Shown here piece after piece: positions 1 to 6,533 of a stretch of 10,069 bases of DNA. The notes under the pieces were generated by a model, which did not search any database, was not told where the DNA came from, and saw nothing but the letters and a program-made list of their open reading frames with translations. Origin of the DNA: Promethearchaeota archaeon (GTDB lineage: Archaea > Asgardarchaeota > Lokiarchaeia > Sigynarchaeales > SOKP01); the NCBI GenBank assembly GCA_030668025.1, contig DAOUUT010000127.1, positions 1 through 10,069 on the forward strand, in the 5' to 3' direction. Each line of letters opens with the position of its first letter. Within the stretch, counting starts at the first letter, position 1. A program made the translations under genes and the position numbers.

Positions 1-62
1 AAATAAAAAACTTGATATTTTTGGATTGTTTTAACTAAGTAAAAAGTTTTTTGATATTTTTT

Positions 63-70
63 AGTATAAT
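63..70 (+). promoter_or_regulatory. Candidate TATA box for the beta-CASP RNase gene
   Basis: The octamer AGTATAAT is centred about 27 bases before the ATG at 94, the distance expected for a leaderless or nearly leaderless archaeal transcript. The match to the archaeal consensus is only moderate and the background is very AT-rich, so this rests on position. Confidence 0.35.
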
Positions 71-93
71 AAGTTATCTAAAATAAAACAACA

Positions 94-1401
94 ATGCCGC
101 AAATAAAATTTCTTGGGGGATGTAGAGAAGTAGGGAGGTCAGCAGTCCTAATTGAGTCAAATAGTGGGGCACAATGTATGTTAGATTATGGTATTAGATT
201 CAGGGGCGAAGAAAGATTACCTTTAGATGGAGATTTTAGCAATCTTAAAGCTATTGCGGTGTCTCACTGCCATGTAGATCATTCTGGAGCTTTACCTTTT
301 TTATTTAAAAATAAAGATATTCCCCTCTTTACCAACCCTCTAACACTTAGGATGTCAGAGATATTGATAAAGGATACGATTAAAATCTCCAATTATCCTT
401 ACCCATTTGGGTATAGAGAGTTACAAAAAACAATTAAAAACGCTTCTTTTCTTAGCAACGGAGTACGTCAGAAGATTGACGATAATTTCTATATTACATT
501 TTACGACGCAGGACACATTCCTGGTAGCGTATCTATATTAGTAGAAGTCGATAATAAGAGAATTCTTTACACAGGAGATATCAATACTCAAGAAACGAAC
601 CTAGTTTCTCCAGCTGAACCCTCTAAATTGCCTGAAATTGACGTTTTAATAACAGAATCCACATATTCTTTAAGAGAACATCCAATAAGAGCGGAACTTG
701 AAAAAAGATTTACTGATGATACCCTAAATATCATCGAAAACGGCGGAAAGGTTCTCGTTCCTGCTTTTGGGGTTGCTCGCTCACAAGAAATCTTGTTAGT
801 TTTACAAAAATACAATTTTAAAAGTGAAATATTTCTTGATGGTTTAGCAAGAAAAGTTTCGATAGAGTACGCTCAATTTCCTAATTCTTTTAGAAATTTT
901 GCTGAATATAAGTCTGCTTTTAAAAAAGCTCAATTAATAACATCTAGAGAAAAAAGAAAGAATCTTAAAAAGAGATCAGACGGCTTAATCATATCTCCAT
1001 CAGGTATGTTAAAGGGAGGTGCAGCTCTTGAATATATCAGCTCAATCCTAAACGACCCAAGCTCAGCTGTTTTTCTAGTGGGATATCAAGTCGAAGGGAC
1101 TCCAGGAAGAAAACTAATTGAAGAAAAAGTTTTCGAGTTTAAAGAAAGAAACAGTAGGAATCATCGTACAAAAGATATTTTTATCAAGGCAAAGTGTAAT
1201 GTAGATTATTATGATTTTTCTAGCCATGCGGATAAAATTCATTTACACAGATATATCGAAGATTTAAAGTTTCAAAACGATTCAAAATTAATTTTTTGTG
1301 TACATGGAGATCCAAAATCAACAACATCATTTGCTTACGATTTGTCAGACAAAGGTTTTAATTCAGTTGCTCCTGAAATCGGTGAAACTTATAAGGTATA
1401 G
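94..1401 (+). CDS. beta-CASP metallo-beta-lactamase-fold ribonuclease, aCPSF2-like
   Basis: Predicted zinc-dependent cytoplasmic ribonuclease of the archaeal CPSF/RNase J class, expected to act in RNA 3'-end maturation or decay. The 435-residue protein opens with the IKFLGGCREVGRSAV strand typical of aCPSF2-type proteins and has no room for the N-terminal KH domains of aCPSF1/FttA. The metal-binding set looks complete: HCHVDH at residues 58-63, H141 in DAGHIPG and D162 in YTGDIN. The beta-CASP motifs are also present: E188 in ITEST (motif A), H378 in SSHAD (motif B) and H404 in CVHGD (motif C). It should therefore be catalytically competent. The ATG start places the first conserved strand four residues in, and there is no Shine-Dalgarno sequence. 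It converges on the DHH gene with a 28-base gap. Family assignment is firm; aCPSF2 versus another short beta-CASP subfamily is likely but would need a tree. Confidence 0.9.
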   Translation: MPQIKFLGGCREVGRSAVLIESNSGAQCMLDYGIRFRGEERLPLDGDFSNLKAIAVSHCHVDHSGALPFLFKNKDIPLFTNPLTLRMSEILIKDTIKISNYPYPFGYRELQKTIKNASFLSNGVRQKIDDNFYITFYDAGHIPGSVSILVEVDNKRILYTGDINTQETNLVSPAEPSKLPEIDVLITESTYSLREHPIRAELEKRFTDDTLNIIENGGKVLVPAFGVARSQEILLVLQKYNFKSEIFLDGLARKVSIEYAQFPNSFRNFAEYKSAFKKAQLITSREKRKNLKKRSDGLIISPSGMLKGGAALEYISSILNDPSSAVFLVGYQVEGTPGRKLIEEKVFEFKERNSRNHRTKDIFIKAKCNVDYYDFSSHADKIHLHRYIEDLKFQNDSKLIFCVHGDPKSTTSFAYDLSDKGFNSVAPEIGETYKV

Positions 1402-1429
1402 AAAAATCCAGATTAGAAGAACAATCTCG

Positions 1430-1450
1430 TTATTTTTGTAATTGCTTTTT
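1430..1450 (+). terminator. Possible T-rich terminator of the beta-CASP RNase gene
   Basis: Two T5 runs (1433-1437 and 1445-1449) lie 30-50 bases after the stop at 1401. They overlap the 3' end of the convergent DHH gene. Archaeal RNA polymerase often terminates at such U-tracts without a hairpin. The runs are short, so support is weak. Confidence 0.3.
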
Positions 1451-2935
1451 AATCATTTTATTACAGTTTTCTAAAAAGTCATCAATTTTATCAACAGGGA
1501 CTTTTGTACCTGCGGCTGGCGGATGACCTCCCCCTAATGCATCTAAATTTGAAAGGTTTAGTGCTTCTCTGATCGCCTCTGAAAGGTTTACCCCCTTTTT
1601 CACAATACTTTCGTGAGCTCTACCCGATATTTTATATACGCCTTCCTCTTTTCTTTTTGCACACCCAAAAATAGGTTTTGATTTATCAATTATATCGTTT
1701 TTACTATGCATTAACATAGAAGCAATTGTACCAATAATAGTTTCTGATATGACATCTTCTCCAAAAAAAAATTGTATGTGCTCTTTGAGTTGAATTTTAT
1801 TTTCATCATGTATCCATGATAATGCTTGGGCTAAAGATTTCTTGTACTCTACTAACTGTTCTCTAGCTTTTTTATAAGCGATTCTTCTATCCCCCATTGC
1901 TATAGCGATTCCTAACGATCCATTATGACTTCTCCCACAAGAATTTAAAAGATAAGAAAATTCTTTTAAATCGTGTAATTCAGAACCAACTAATTCATTT
2001 TTTAAGATGTACCTATTAATAATAAGCTTATTTATAATTTCAGAAAGCTCAACATCGAGTTTAAGAGATATATATCTAATTATAGCCGAAGTAACTTTCT
2101 GTTTTTCTTCTTGGTTAAAATCATTTAAAGTTCTTATATTTCCCTCTGAATTTTCCATTAAAATTCCTAAAGTCTGTAAAAATTTTAACATTTTACTCGT
2201 ATTTCCACTTAATCCCGGTAAATTAAGATCGGTGGAGTAAGCTATTGCTTCATTTATAGGTTTAATAGGAGAAAAATTCAAGTCATCTACCTTTTCGACT
2301 AAATTTGCCTTAGTGGCATGTTCTAAAATAATAGAATTTAACCCCGTAAAAGAATTATTAGGTCCTCGATTTTGAATATCACCCGTTGCTCCTATAAGTG
2401 CTATTGGAGACAAATCTAAATTCTTCTCGTTTAACGCTTTAGCAAAGAAGTAACACATTCCTGCTCCAGAAATTTCTTTACTACCATCAATTTCATAAAA
2501 ATAAGGATTGATATGCCAAGGCTTCGAATTTTTGTAAACTTCTTTAATTTTATCGTCATTCTTATCTGAAATATTTTGGGGAAAATGGTGATCTAAAATA
2601 ATATAAGGAGTGTTATTATTATCATTATTCAATTTATCATCGAGTTCTAAATATTGCCCGCTTCCAAAATCAGAAAAAATCAACAAATTATTATAGTCCT
2701 GAACTTTTTCTGCGATTTTTGCAATTTCTTCTCTTTCCAATTGTCTTAACACAGAAATCTGAAAAGGAATACCCTCTCTATATAGAGCTTTCCCAAGAAT
2801 TGCCCCAGATGTTAGCCCATCTGCATCTAAATGAGTATATATCTGAACACAAGCCTCAGATTTTTTTAAATGATCTTGAAACCATTTTATCGTTTCTGTA
2901 AGATCAGATATTAATAATTTAAGTTTTTTAATCAT
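1430..2935 (-). CDS. DHH/DHHA1 phosphoesterase, archaeal RecJ/GAN (Cdc45-related) type
   Basis: Predicted manganese-dependent single-strand nuclease or phosphoesterase of the RecJ superfamily. Archaeal members include GAN, the GINS-associated nuclease related to eukaryotic Cdc45, which works at the replication fork or in repair. In the 501-residue protein the DHH domain carries motif I HLDADG (35-40), motif II SDFGSG (88-93), motif III LDHH (114-117) and motif IV GATGDIQ (182-188). The C-terminal DHHA1 domain has the substrate-binding GGGHPPAAG (468-476). All catalytic aspartates and histidines are visible, so this is a nuclease-competent member, unlike most eukaryotic Cdc45. The length (about 480-500) fits GAN-type proteins. 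No GINS, MCM or primase gene lies in the window, so the replication role is inferred from family only. The ATG start is followed by a short basic helix before the first domain strand. It is divergent from mch. Confidence 0.88.
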   Translation of the reverse strand: MIKKLKLLISDLTETIKWFQDHLKKSEACVQIYTHLDADGLTSGAILGKALYREGIPFQISVLRQLEREEIAKIAEKVQDYNNLLIFSDFGSGQYLELDDKLNNDNNNTPYIILDHHFPQNISDKNDDKIKEVYKNSKPWHINPYFYEIDGSKEISGAGMCYFFAKALNEKNLDLSPIALIGATGDIQNRGPNNSFTGLNSIILEHATKANLVEKVDDLNFSPIKPINEAIAYSTDLNLPGLSGNTSKMLKFLQTLGILMENSEGNIRTLNDFNQEEKQKVTSAIIRYISLKLDVELSEIINKLIINRYILKNELVGSELHDLKEFSYLLNSCGRSHNGSLGIAIAMGDRRIAYKKAREQLVEYKKSLAQALSWIHDENKIQLKEHIQFFFGEDVISETIIGTIASMLMHSKNDIIDKSKPIFGCAKRKEEGVYKISGRAHESIVKKGVNLSEAIREALNLSNLDALGGGHPPAAGTKVPVDKIDDFLENCNKMIKKQLQK

Positions 2936-3030
2936 TTTTTTATAAAATTTTAATATAAACTTAATTTAATATATTAAAATAAGAATTTAATATTAAATAC
3001 TCAATTAAAAAAAAATATTAAGTGAAAAAT
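2936..3030. promoter_or_regulatory. Divergent promoter region between the DHH gene and mch, with two palindromes
   Basis: This 95-base, almost purely AT segment separates two outward-facing genes and must hold both promoters. On the minus strand, TATA candidates are TTTATATT (2952-2959) and a more distant TTTAATATATTAAA (2965-2978). On the plus strand ATTTAATATTAAAT (2985-2998) lies about 40 bases before the mch ATG. The latter two are perfect 14-bp palindromes with centres 20 bp apart. They could be TATA elements, a regulator site, or products of composition. Confidence 0.5.
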
Positions 3031-4029
3031 ATGACACACCATGTCAAAATTAATGAGTTAACTTTAAAGCTTGTTGAAAAAATAATTGAAAATAAAGAAT
3101 TGTATAAAGCCGAAATAATTAAACTTGATAATGGCGCTACAGTCTTAGATATGACAAATGCATCATGGTACGGGGGAAAATTAGTTGGAGAAATTTGTAT
3201 GGGCGGATTAGGGACTGTTGATTTTACTTCCTATAACTTAGATGGTCATTATATACCGAGTGTCAATGTTTATACTTCCGAACCAATAATATCTTGTATG
3301 GCATCTCAACTAGCTGGATGGAATGTAAAATTGAAAAAAGAAGTAGAAAAAGAAGGAGTAATAAAAAAAAAGACAATTTTTCAATCATTAGGTTCAGGAC
3401 CTGCTAGAGCGAAAAGCAAAGTTGAAAAGTTATTTGAAGAAATTAAATACACCGATGATTCGGACTGTGCAGTGATTGTTTTTGAAACCGCAAAGTTACC
3501 GAACGAAGAAGTGATGGCAATAGTAGCAGAAAAATGTGGAGTAGACACAAGTAAGACTTATGCCGTCTGCGCACCTACTGCTTGCTTAACGGGGTCTATT
3601 CAAGTCGCTGCTAGAATCGTAGAAACGGGTATACATAAACTCCACGAAATACATTTTCCTTTAGATGTGCTCAAAGACGGTTTTGGGACGGCTACAATAG
3701 CTCCTATTGCTAAAGATGATCTTGGAGCTATGGGACGAACTAATGATTCAATTAGTGCAGCTGGTATGACTTACTATACAATTGACGTTGAAAAGGACAA
3801 ACAAAATGAAATTTTTGAACTTCTTAAAAAAGCTCCAGCCAATACATCGTCTAGCTATGGAAGCCCATTTATAGAAACATTTAAAGCAGCGAATTACGAT
3901 TTCTATGCGATTGATCCCGGATTATTCGCTCCGGCAATTTATACAGTAACAAATGTTAAAACAGGAAAGAGTATTACAGTTGGTGAAATTAACCATAATT
4001 TATTAAAAGAATCCTATAAACTAAATTAA
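3031..4029 (+). CDS. mch: Methenyltetrahydromethanopterin cyclohydrolase
   Basis: Cytoplasmic enzyme (EC 3.5.4.27) that interconverts 5,10-methenyl- and N5-formyl-tetrahydromethanopterin. It is part of the archaeal methyl branch of the Wood-Ljungdahl/methanogenesis route. The protein is 332 residues, close to the usual 310-330, and full length. Diagnostic blocks are MGGLGTV (57-63), YTSEPIISCMASQLAGW (81-97), GSGPARA (121-127), the APTACLTGSIQVAARIVETG block (181-200), GAMGRTND (232-239) and the C-terminal DPGLFAPA (295-302). The ATG at 3031 is preferred over an in-frame GTG at 3022 because it leaves about four residues before the KINEL helix where family members usually begin. The gene stands alone, with no other C1-pathway gene beside it, and is followed by a T9 run. 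In a non-methanogen this enzyme would serve CO2 reduction or formyl/methenyl C1 oxidation. Confidence 0.95.
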   Translation: MTHHVKINELTLKLVEKIIENKELYKAEIIKLDNGATVLDMTNASWYGGKLVGEICMGGLGTVDFTSYNLDGHYIPSVNVYTSEPIISCMASQLAGWNVKLKKEVEKEGVIKKKTIFQSLGSGPARAKSKVEKLFEEIKYTDDSDCAVIVFETAKLPNEEVMAIVAEKCGVDTSKTYAVCAPTACLTGSIQVAARIVETGIHKLHEIHFPLDVLKDGFGTATIAPIAKDDLGAMGRTNDSISAAGMTYYTIDVEKDKQNEIFELLKKAPANTSSSYGSPFIETFKAANYDFYAIDPGLFAPAIYTVTNVKTGKSITVGEINHNLLKESYKLN

Positions 4030-4055
4030 AATTAACTTTATCAATATTACTCTAA

Positions 4056-4064
4056 TTTTTTTTT
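4056..4064 (+). terminator. T9 run, probable transcription terminator of mch
   Basis: Nine consecutive T bases begin 27 bases after the mch stop, in the 58-base gap before the convergent unknown gene. Oligo-U tracts are the main intrinsic termination signal in archaea. No stable hairpin precedes it. Confidence 0.55.
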
Positions 4065-4087
4065 ATATTAAATAACGGTTCAAAATT

Positions 4088-5269
4088 CTAAAAATTAGTT
4101 AATTCGTCTTGATATTTTAATATTTCTGCATCAGAGATATCTTTATCAACTTTAATTTGTTTATGGATTCCTAAATAAGCACAAGCTATTTTAGCTGCTG
4201 CAGTAATTTCAGCTTTTTTTAAGGTTAGAGAATATTCGTCAATAGGTTGTGCTTGATCGATATAGCGTGTTTTTCGATAATTTTTCTCATTTTGTATTGA
4301 CTCATCTAAAAATGGGTCGTATTGATGTTTATTTTCTTGTAATTCTGTAGCTCTTTCAGATTTCATCTTGTATAATAAAGAAGCCATTTTATCTGCCACA
4401 TTGAAAGGTAATTGATTTTTTACTATTATTCTAATGATGTTGTTTATGTCAAAATAATTTAATGTGTCATACTTTGCTCTTATAAAGCATTTAAGGTTTT
4501 CAGAATTTTTTTGACACTCAATCTCAGTCCAATCGTGAATTGCTAATCTTCTTCGGAAAAAGATCATTTCCCAATCGATTCCTAACTCTTTTAAAAATGT
4601 AAATAATTTGTCATCATTCGGTTTTTTTGATTCTATAATAATGAATAATTGTAGACCATAGTATTTATGCTCTTCTTGTAGGAAATATCCTCGCTGTTGC
4701 ATTGACGCAAGGATTTTGATCTTTAAAGAGTAAATATTATCAGAAGCATCCCTTTTTTCACAATTTAAATAGATTACATTTCCTTCTTCACTAATATATT
4801 CACTGTCAAGAAAGCCTAAAATGCTATCATCGTTTTCATTAATAAAATCCCTCAATCCACTGAGAGTTGGTTTAACATCATACTTTGTTAAATCATTTTC
4901 TCTGATTGTAACGTAATCAGTATTACTTCCTCCAATTGCTAATTTAATAGATTTTAATTTTAACTCTTTCTCCTCTCCAAACACATTTTTAAAAGCATCA
5001 ATTAATGGAAAAATTTCATTCTCTAAAATCTTTAGATTAGCCATTGAACTTTCAAAAGGTTGCGGCGAATCAAGCAATTTGTTCAATACTGGCGCTTCTG
5101 AAGCATCGACATCAATTTCATAATCTTTTGCTAAGTTTTTTCGAATAATACAAAAAGATCTTCTTTTTTTATTATATATAGAAAGAGAAGTATAATTATC
5201 TATTACCGCTCGAAATTGTTCTTTGTACATATCATCATAACTTTTGGATTTGAGTTTTCTTTTTCTCAT
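4088..5269 (-). CDS. Hypothetical protein, 393 residues, no recognised family
   Basis: I do not recognise this protein. It is 393 residues from the ATG at 5269; a TTG at 5281 would add four. A TATA-like ATTATATTAA at 5295-5304 would start transcription near 5274, which favours the ATG. The N terminus is strongly basic (MRKRKLKSKS), followed by mixed alpha/beta segments. One is a hydrophobic strand ending in an acidic residue (LQLFIIIES, around 206-214), and an RRR cluster lies at 239-241. The C-terminal 40 residues look helical (KKAEITAAAKIACAYLGI) and end in a charged tail. There is no signal peptide, membrane segment or cysteine zinc motif, so it is probably soluble and cytoplasmic, perhaps nucleic-acid associated given the basic start (speculation). 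Codon use and composition resemble the neighbours, with no stop or frameshift over 1.18 kb, so the gene is real. Confidence 0.8.
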   Translation of the reverse strand: MRKRKLKSKSYDDMYKEQFRAVIDNYTSLSIYNKKRRSFCIIRKNLAKDYEIDVDASEAPVLNKLLDSPQPFESSMANLKILENEIFPLIDAFKNVFGEEKELKLKSIKLAIGGSNTDYVTIRENDLTKYDVKPTLSGLRDFINENDDSILGFLDSEYISEEGNVIYLNCEKRDASDNIYSLKIKILASMQQRGYFLQEEHKYYGLQLFIIIESKKPNDDKLFTFLKELGIDWEMIFFRRRLAIHDWTEIECQKNSENLKCFIRAKYDTLNYFDINNIIRIIVKNQLPFNVADKMASLLYKMKSERATELQENKHQYDPFLDESIQNEKNYRKTRYIDQAQPIDEYSLTLKKAEITAAAKIACAYLGIHKQIKVDKDISDAEILKYQDELTNF

Positions 5270-5294
5270 AAGTTTAACCAAAAAATATTCTTTG

Positions 5295-5304
5295 TTAATA
5301 TAAT
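5295..5304 (-). promoter_or_regulatory. Candidate TATA box for the 393-residue hypothetical gene
   Basis: On the minus strand this reads ATTATATTAA, centred about 31 bases before the ATG at 5269. A start site about 26 bases downstream falls between the TTG (5281) and the ATG, so it bears on start choice. The surroundings are nearly all A and T, which limits confidence. Confidence 0.35.
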
Positions 5305-5316
5305 AAAAAAATAATT

Positions 5317-5344
5317 TTATAATTTTATGTATAAAAAATTATAA
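5317..5344 (-). repeat. Perfect 10-bp inverted repeat with 8-base loop, possible terminator
   Basis: TTATAATTTT (5317-5326) pairs perfectly with AAAATTATAA (5335-5344). Read on the minus strand it is followed within a few bases by a T-rich stretch, giving a hairpin-plus-U layout downstream of the 59-residue gene. The stem is entirely A-T, so its stability is low and chance occurrence in this background is plausible. Confidence 0.3.
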
Positions 5345-5540
5345 TTGTCTTTTATTAATATTACTCTATTAATAATCTTTTGATAACTTTTTATTAAAAA
5401 ATAGCATAGTTAGTTAGTTTACTATTACATTATACGGTATTAGAATTTTATGCGATCCTAATCTCTTAATTAAATAAAAATCAAGTAATCGTTCTAAAAG
5501 CAGAGTAACAAAAGTAGATTCATTGAACTTGAATAAAAAT

Positions 5541-5720
5541 CTAATCTAATTCGTCTTCTAAGAAGTATTTACTTCCCTTTTTCTTATATATTATTGTGGA
5601 GCCAAAAGTATTTCGCACAGTATATTTGTCCCCTTCAACTTCTAATAATTCAATAGAATAAGACAACGCTCTATCTTTTAGTATTTCGTTGACAATTCTT
5701 TCTTCTTCTACAGTGTCCAT
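5541..5720 (-). CDS. Small hypothetical protein, 59 residues
   Basis: This short ORF runs from an ATG at 5718-5720 to a TAG at 5541-5543. It encodes a charged 59-residue protein starting MDTVEEERIVNEILKD. The first 18 residues look helical and acidic. The remainder alternates hydrophobic and charged residues (YSIELLEVEGDKYTVRN, then STIIYKKKGSKYFLEDE), suggesting a small beta-hairpin or sheet domain. There is no signal peptide, cysteine pair or membrane segment. It lies 72 bases downstream of the NimA-like gene on the same strand, with an A-T-rich promoter-like GATATTTTAATATT immediately before the ATG. Coding is supported by composition: amino-acid usage is balanced and the ORF fills an otherwise ORF-free gap. 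I recognise no family, and conservation has not been tested. Confidence 0.6.
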   Translation of the reverse strand: MDTVEEERIVNEILKDRALSYSIELLEVEGDKYTVRNTFGSTIIYKKKGSKYFLEDELD

Positions 5721-5742
5721 AATATTAAAATATCATTTGGTT

Positions 5743-5750
5743 AAAAAAAA
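5743..5750 (-). terminator. T8 run (minus strand), possible terminator of the NimA-like gene
   Basis: Eight T bases on the minus strand begin about 43 bases after the stop of the flavin-binding protein gene and precede the 59-residue ORF. If active it would separate the two genes transcriptionally. Support comes only from position and base run. Confidence 0.4.
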
Positions 5751-5792
5751 TTTTTTGGTTTCTCAAAATTATTTGTCTTAAATAAAAATTGC

Positions 5793-6260
5793 TTACAATG
5801 ATGCTTTTCCAGTCATTTCAATAATATTTAATCTCATTATACATATGTTAACATATACTTGTTCATTTTTAATGAATTTTTCTTTCACTTTACCTGGATT
5901 TTCTTCTAAGTGATTTAGAAGGATGTTAAATCCGTGTTTTTTTTCATCCAAATCCTCTACAGTTGCCATTTTTCCCCAGAATACGACAGAACGGTACTTA
6001 TGAGAACATTCGTTCATTACATAACCTAAATCATCGACTATTGTGCCACACACATTCGAGTTTTCCCTTAAAAAATCAACCTTTAAACCTTCTTTAGCAC
6101 TATGAAAGTATAAAGAATTACCTTTTAAGTCAAAACCATAACTTAAAGACACGATATAAGGTTCGCTTGCTCTACACATTGAAATCGTCGCAAACTTTCC
6201 GTTTTTCAATATTTCAATTATTGTATTTTTGTCTGTTATTTCCCTTTCTTTCTTTTTCAT
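5793..6260 (-). CDS. Pyridoxamine 5'-phosphate oxidase-like flavin-binding protein (NimA-like)
   Basis: Small split-beta-barrel protein of the PNPOx-like/NimA group, expected to bind FMN or a related cofactor as a dimer in the cytoplasm. Substrates are usually unknown. Some relatives reduce nitroimidazoles, others bind F420 or heme. The protein is 155 residues from the ATG at 6260, close to the usual 140-160. Recognisable blocks are KKKEREITD (2-10), EPYIVSLSYGFD (33-44), YFHSAKEGLKVD (51-62), CSHKYRSVVFWGK (85-97) and the terminal IEMTGK (147-152). An upstream ATG at 6275 would add MPKYH. I prefer 6260 because relatives begin with a similar basic MRRKERE-type sequence and because the TATA candidate at 6291-6300 is too close to 6275. 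It is divergent from the glycosyltransferase. Family is firm; cofactor and role are open. Confidence 0.85.
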   Translation of the reverse strand: MKKKEREITDKNTIIEILKNGKFATISMCRASEPYIVSLSYGFDLKGNSLYFHSAKEGLKVDFLRENSNVCGTIVDDLGYVMNECSHKYRSVVFWGKMATVEDLDEKKHGFNILLNHLEENPGKVKEKFIKNEQVYVNICIMRLNIIEMTGKASL

Positions 6261-6290
6261 ATGATATTTCGGCATAAATTTCTCACACTA

Positions 6291-6300
6291 ATTTATATCA
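6291..6300 (-). promoter_or_regulatory. Candidate TATA box for the NimA-like gene
   Basis: The minus strand reads TGATATAAAT, a fair match to an archaeal TATA element. Its centre is 20 bases before the ATG at 6275 but 35 before the ATG at 6260, so a start site about 26 bases downstream would exclude the first ATG. Confidence 0.4.
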
Positions 6301-6533
6301 TTATTTACAAATAAGCATGCCTAAAAATTGCGTAATAATTGTAATTCCTCTGGATATTACTTTATTATATTAAAAAATAATCTCAATCAAAAAATATCCT
6401 TCATAAAACTAAGGGTTTCAACGGTTTTATTAAGAAATCGTGAAAAATTTAATAAAAACTTATGTTTAAAAAATAAATAAACTTCTAGATAAACATACAA
6501 TACAATTAAAATCTTTGTTTGGGGATAATAGCC
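6301..6533. other. Intergenic region between the NimA-like gene and the glycosyltransferase
   Basis: About 230 bases with no supportable gene. A GGGG at 6521-6524 lies nine bases before the glycosyltransferase ATG and is the nearest thing to a Shine-Dalgarno site in the window. No clear TATA box for the glycosyltransferase stands out. An 18-codon ORF from 6317 and a minus ORF running into the glycosyltransferase were not accepted. Confidence 0.4.

Larger units (their letters stand above)
5282..5540. other. 259-base AT-rich non-coding gap
   Basis: I read both strands here and found no ORF longer than about 12 codons, no tRNA-like cloverleaf and no direct-repeat array. The gap holds the TATA candidate of the downstream hypothetical gene and an AT-only inverted repeat (5317-5344). 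The part nearest 5400-5540 is somewhat less AT-rich and unexplained; it could hold the 3' UTR of the 59-residue gene or a small RNA, with no positive evidence. Confidence 0.5.

Noticed and set aside
12..61. Direct repeat TTGATATTTTT at 12-22 and 51-61 upstream of the beta-CASP gene.
   Set aside because: It is only 11 bases of low-complexity sequence and no third copy was seen; it cannot be told from composition.
2007..2240. Plus-strand ORF opposite the DHH gene.
   Set aside because: It is a shadow of a strongly supported gene, with no domain of its own.
4043..5368. The 12-mer AATATTACTCTA occurs at 4043-4054 and 5357-5368, flanking the 393-residue gene like target-site repeats.
   Set aside because: By rough estimate, exact 12-mer pairs are expected many times by chance in a 10-kb window this AT-rich, the flanks do not extend the match, and the gene is not a transposase.
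6317..6373. An 18-codon plus-strand ORF starting ATGCCTAAAAAT.
   Set aside because: It is very short, with no ribosome site and no supporting context.
6424..6459. Imperfect inverted repeat GTTTTATT ... AATAAAAAC upstream of the glycosyltransferase.
   Set aside because: It needs a bulge, has a long spacer and is A/T only; it is indistinguishable from background.
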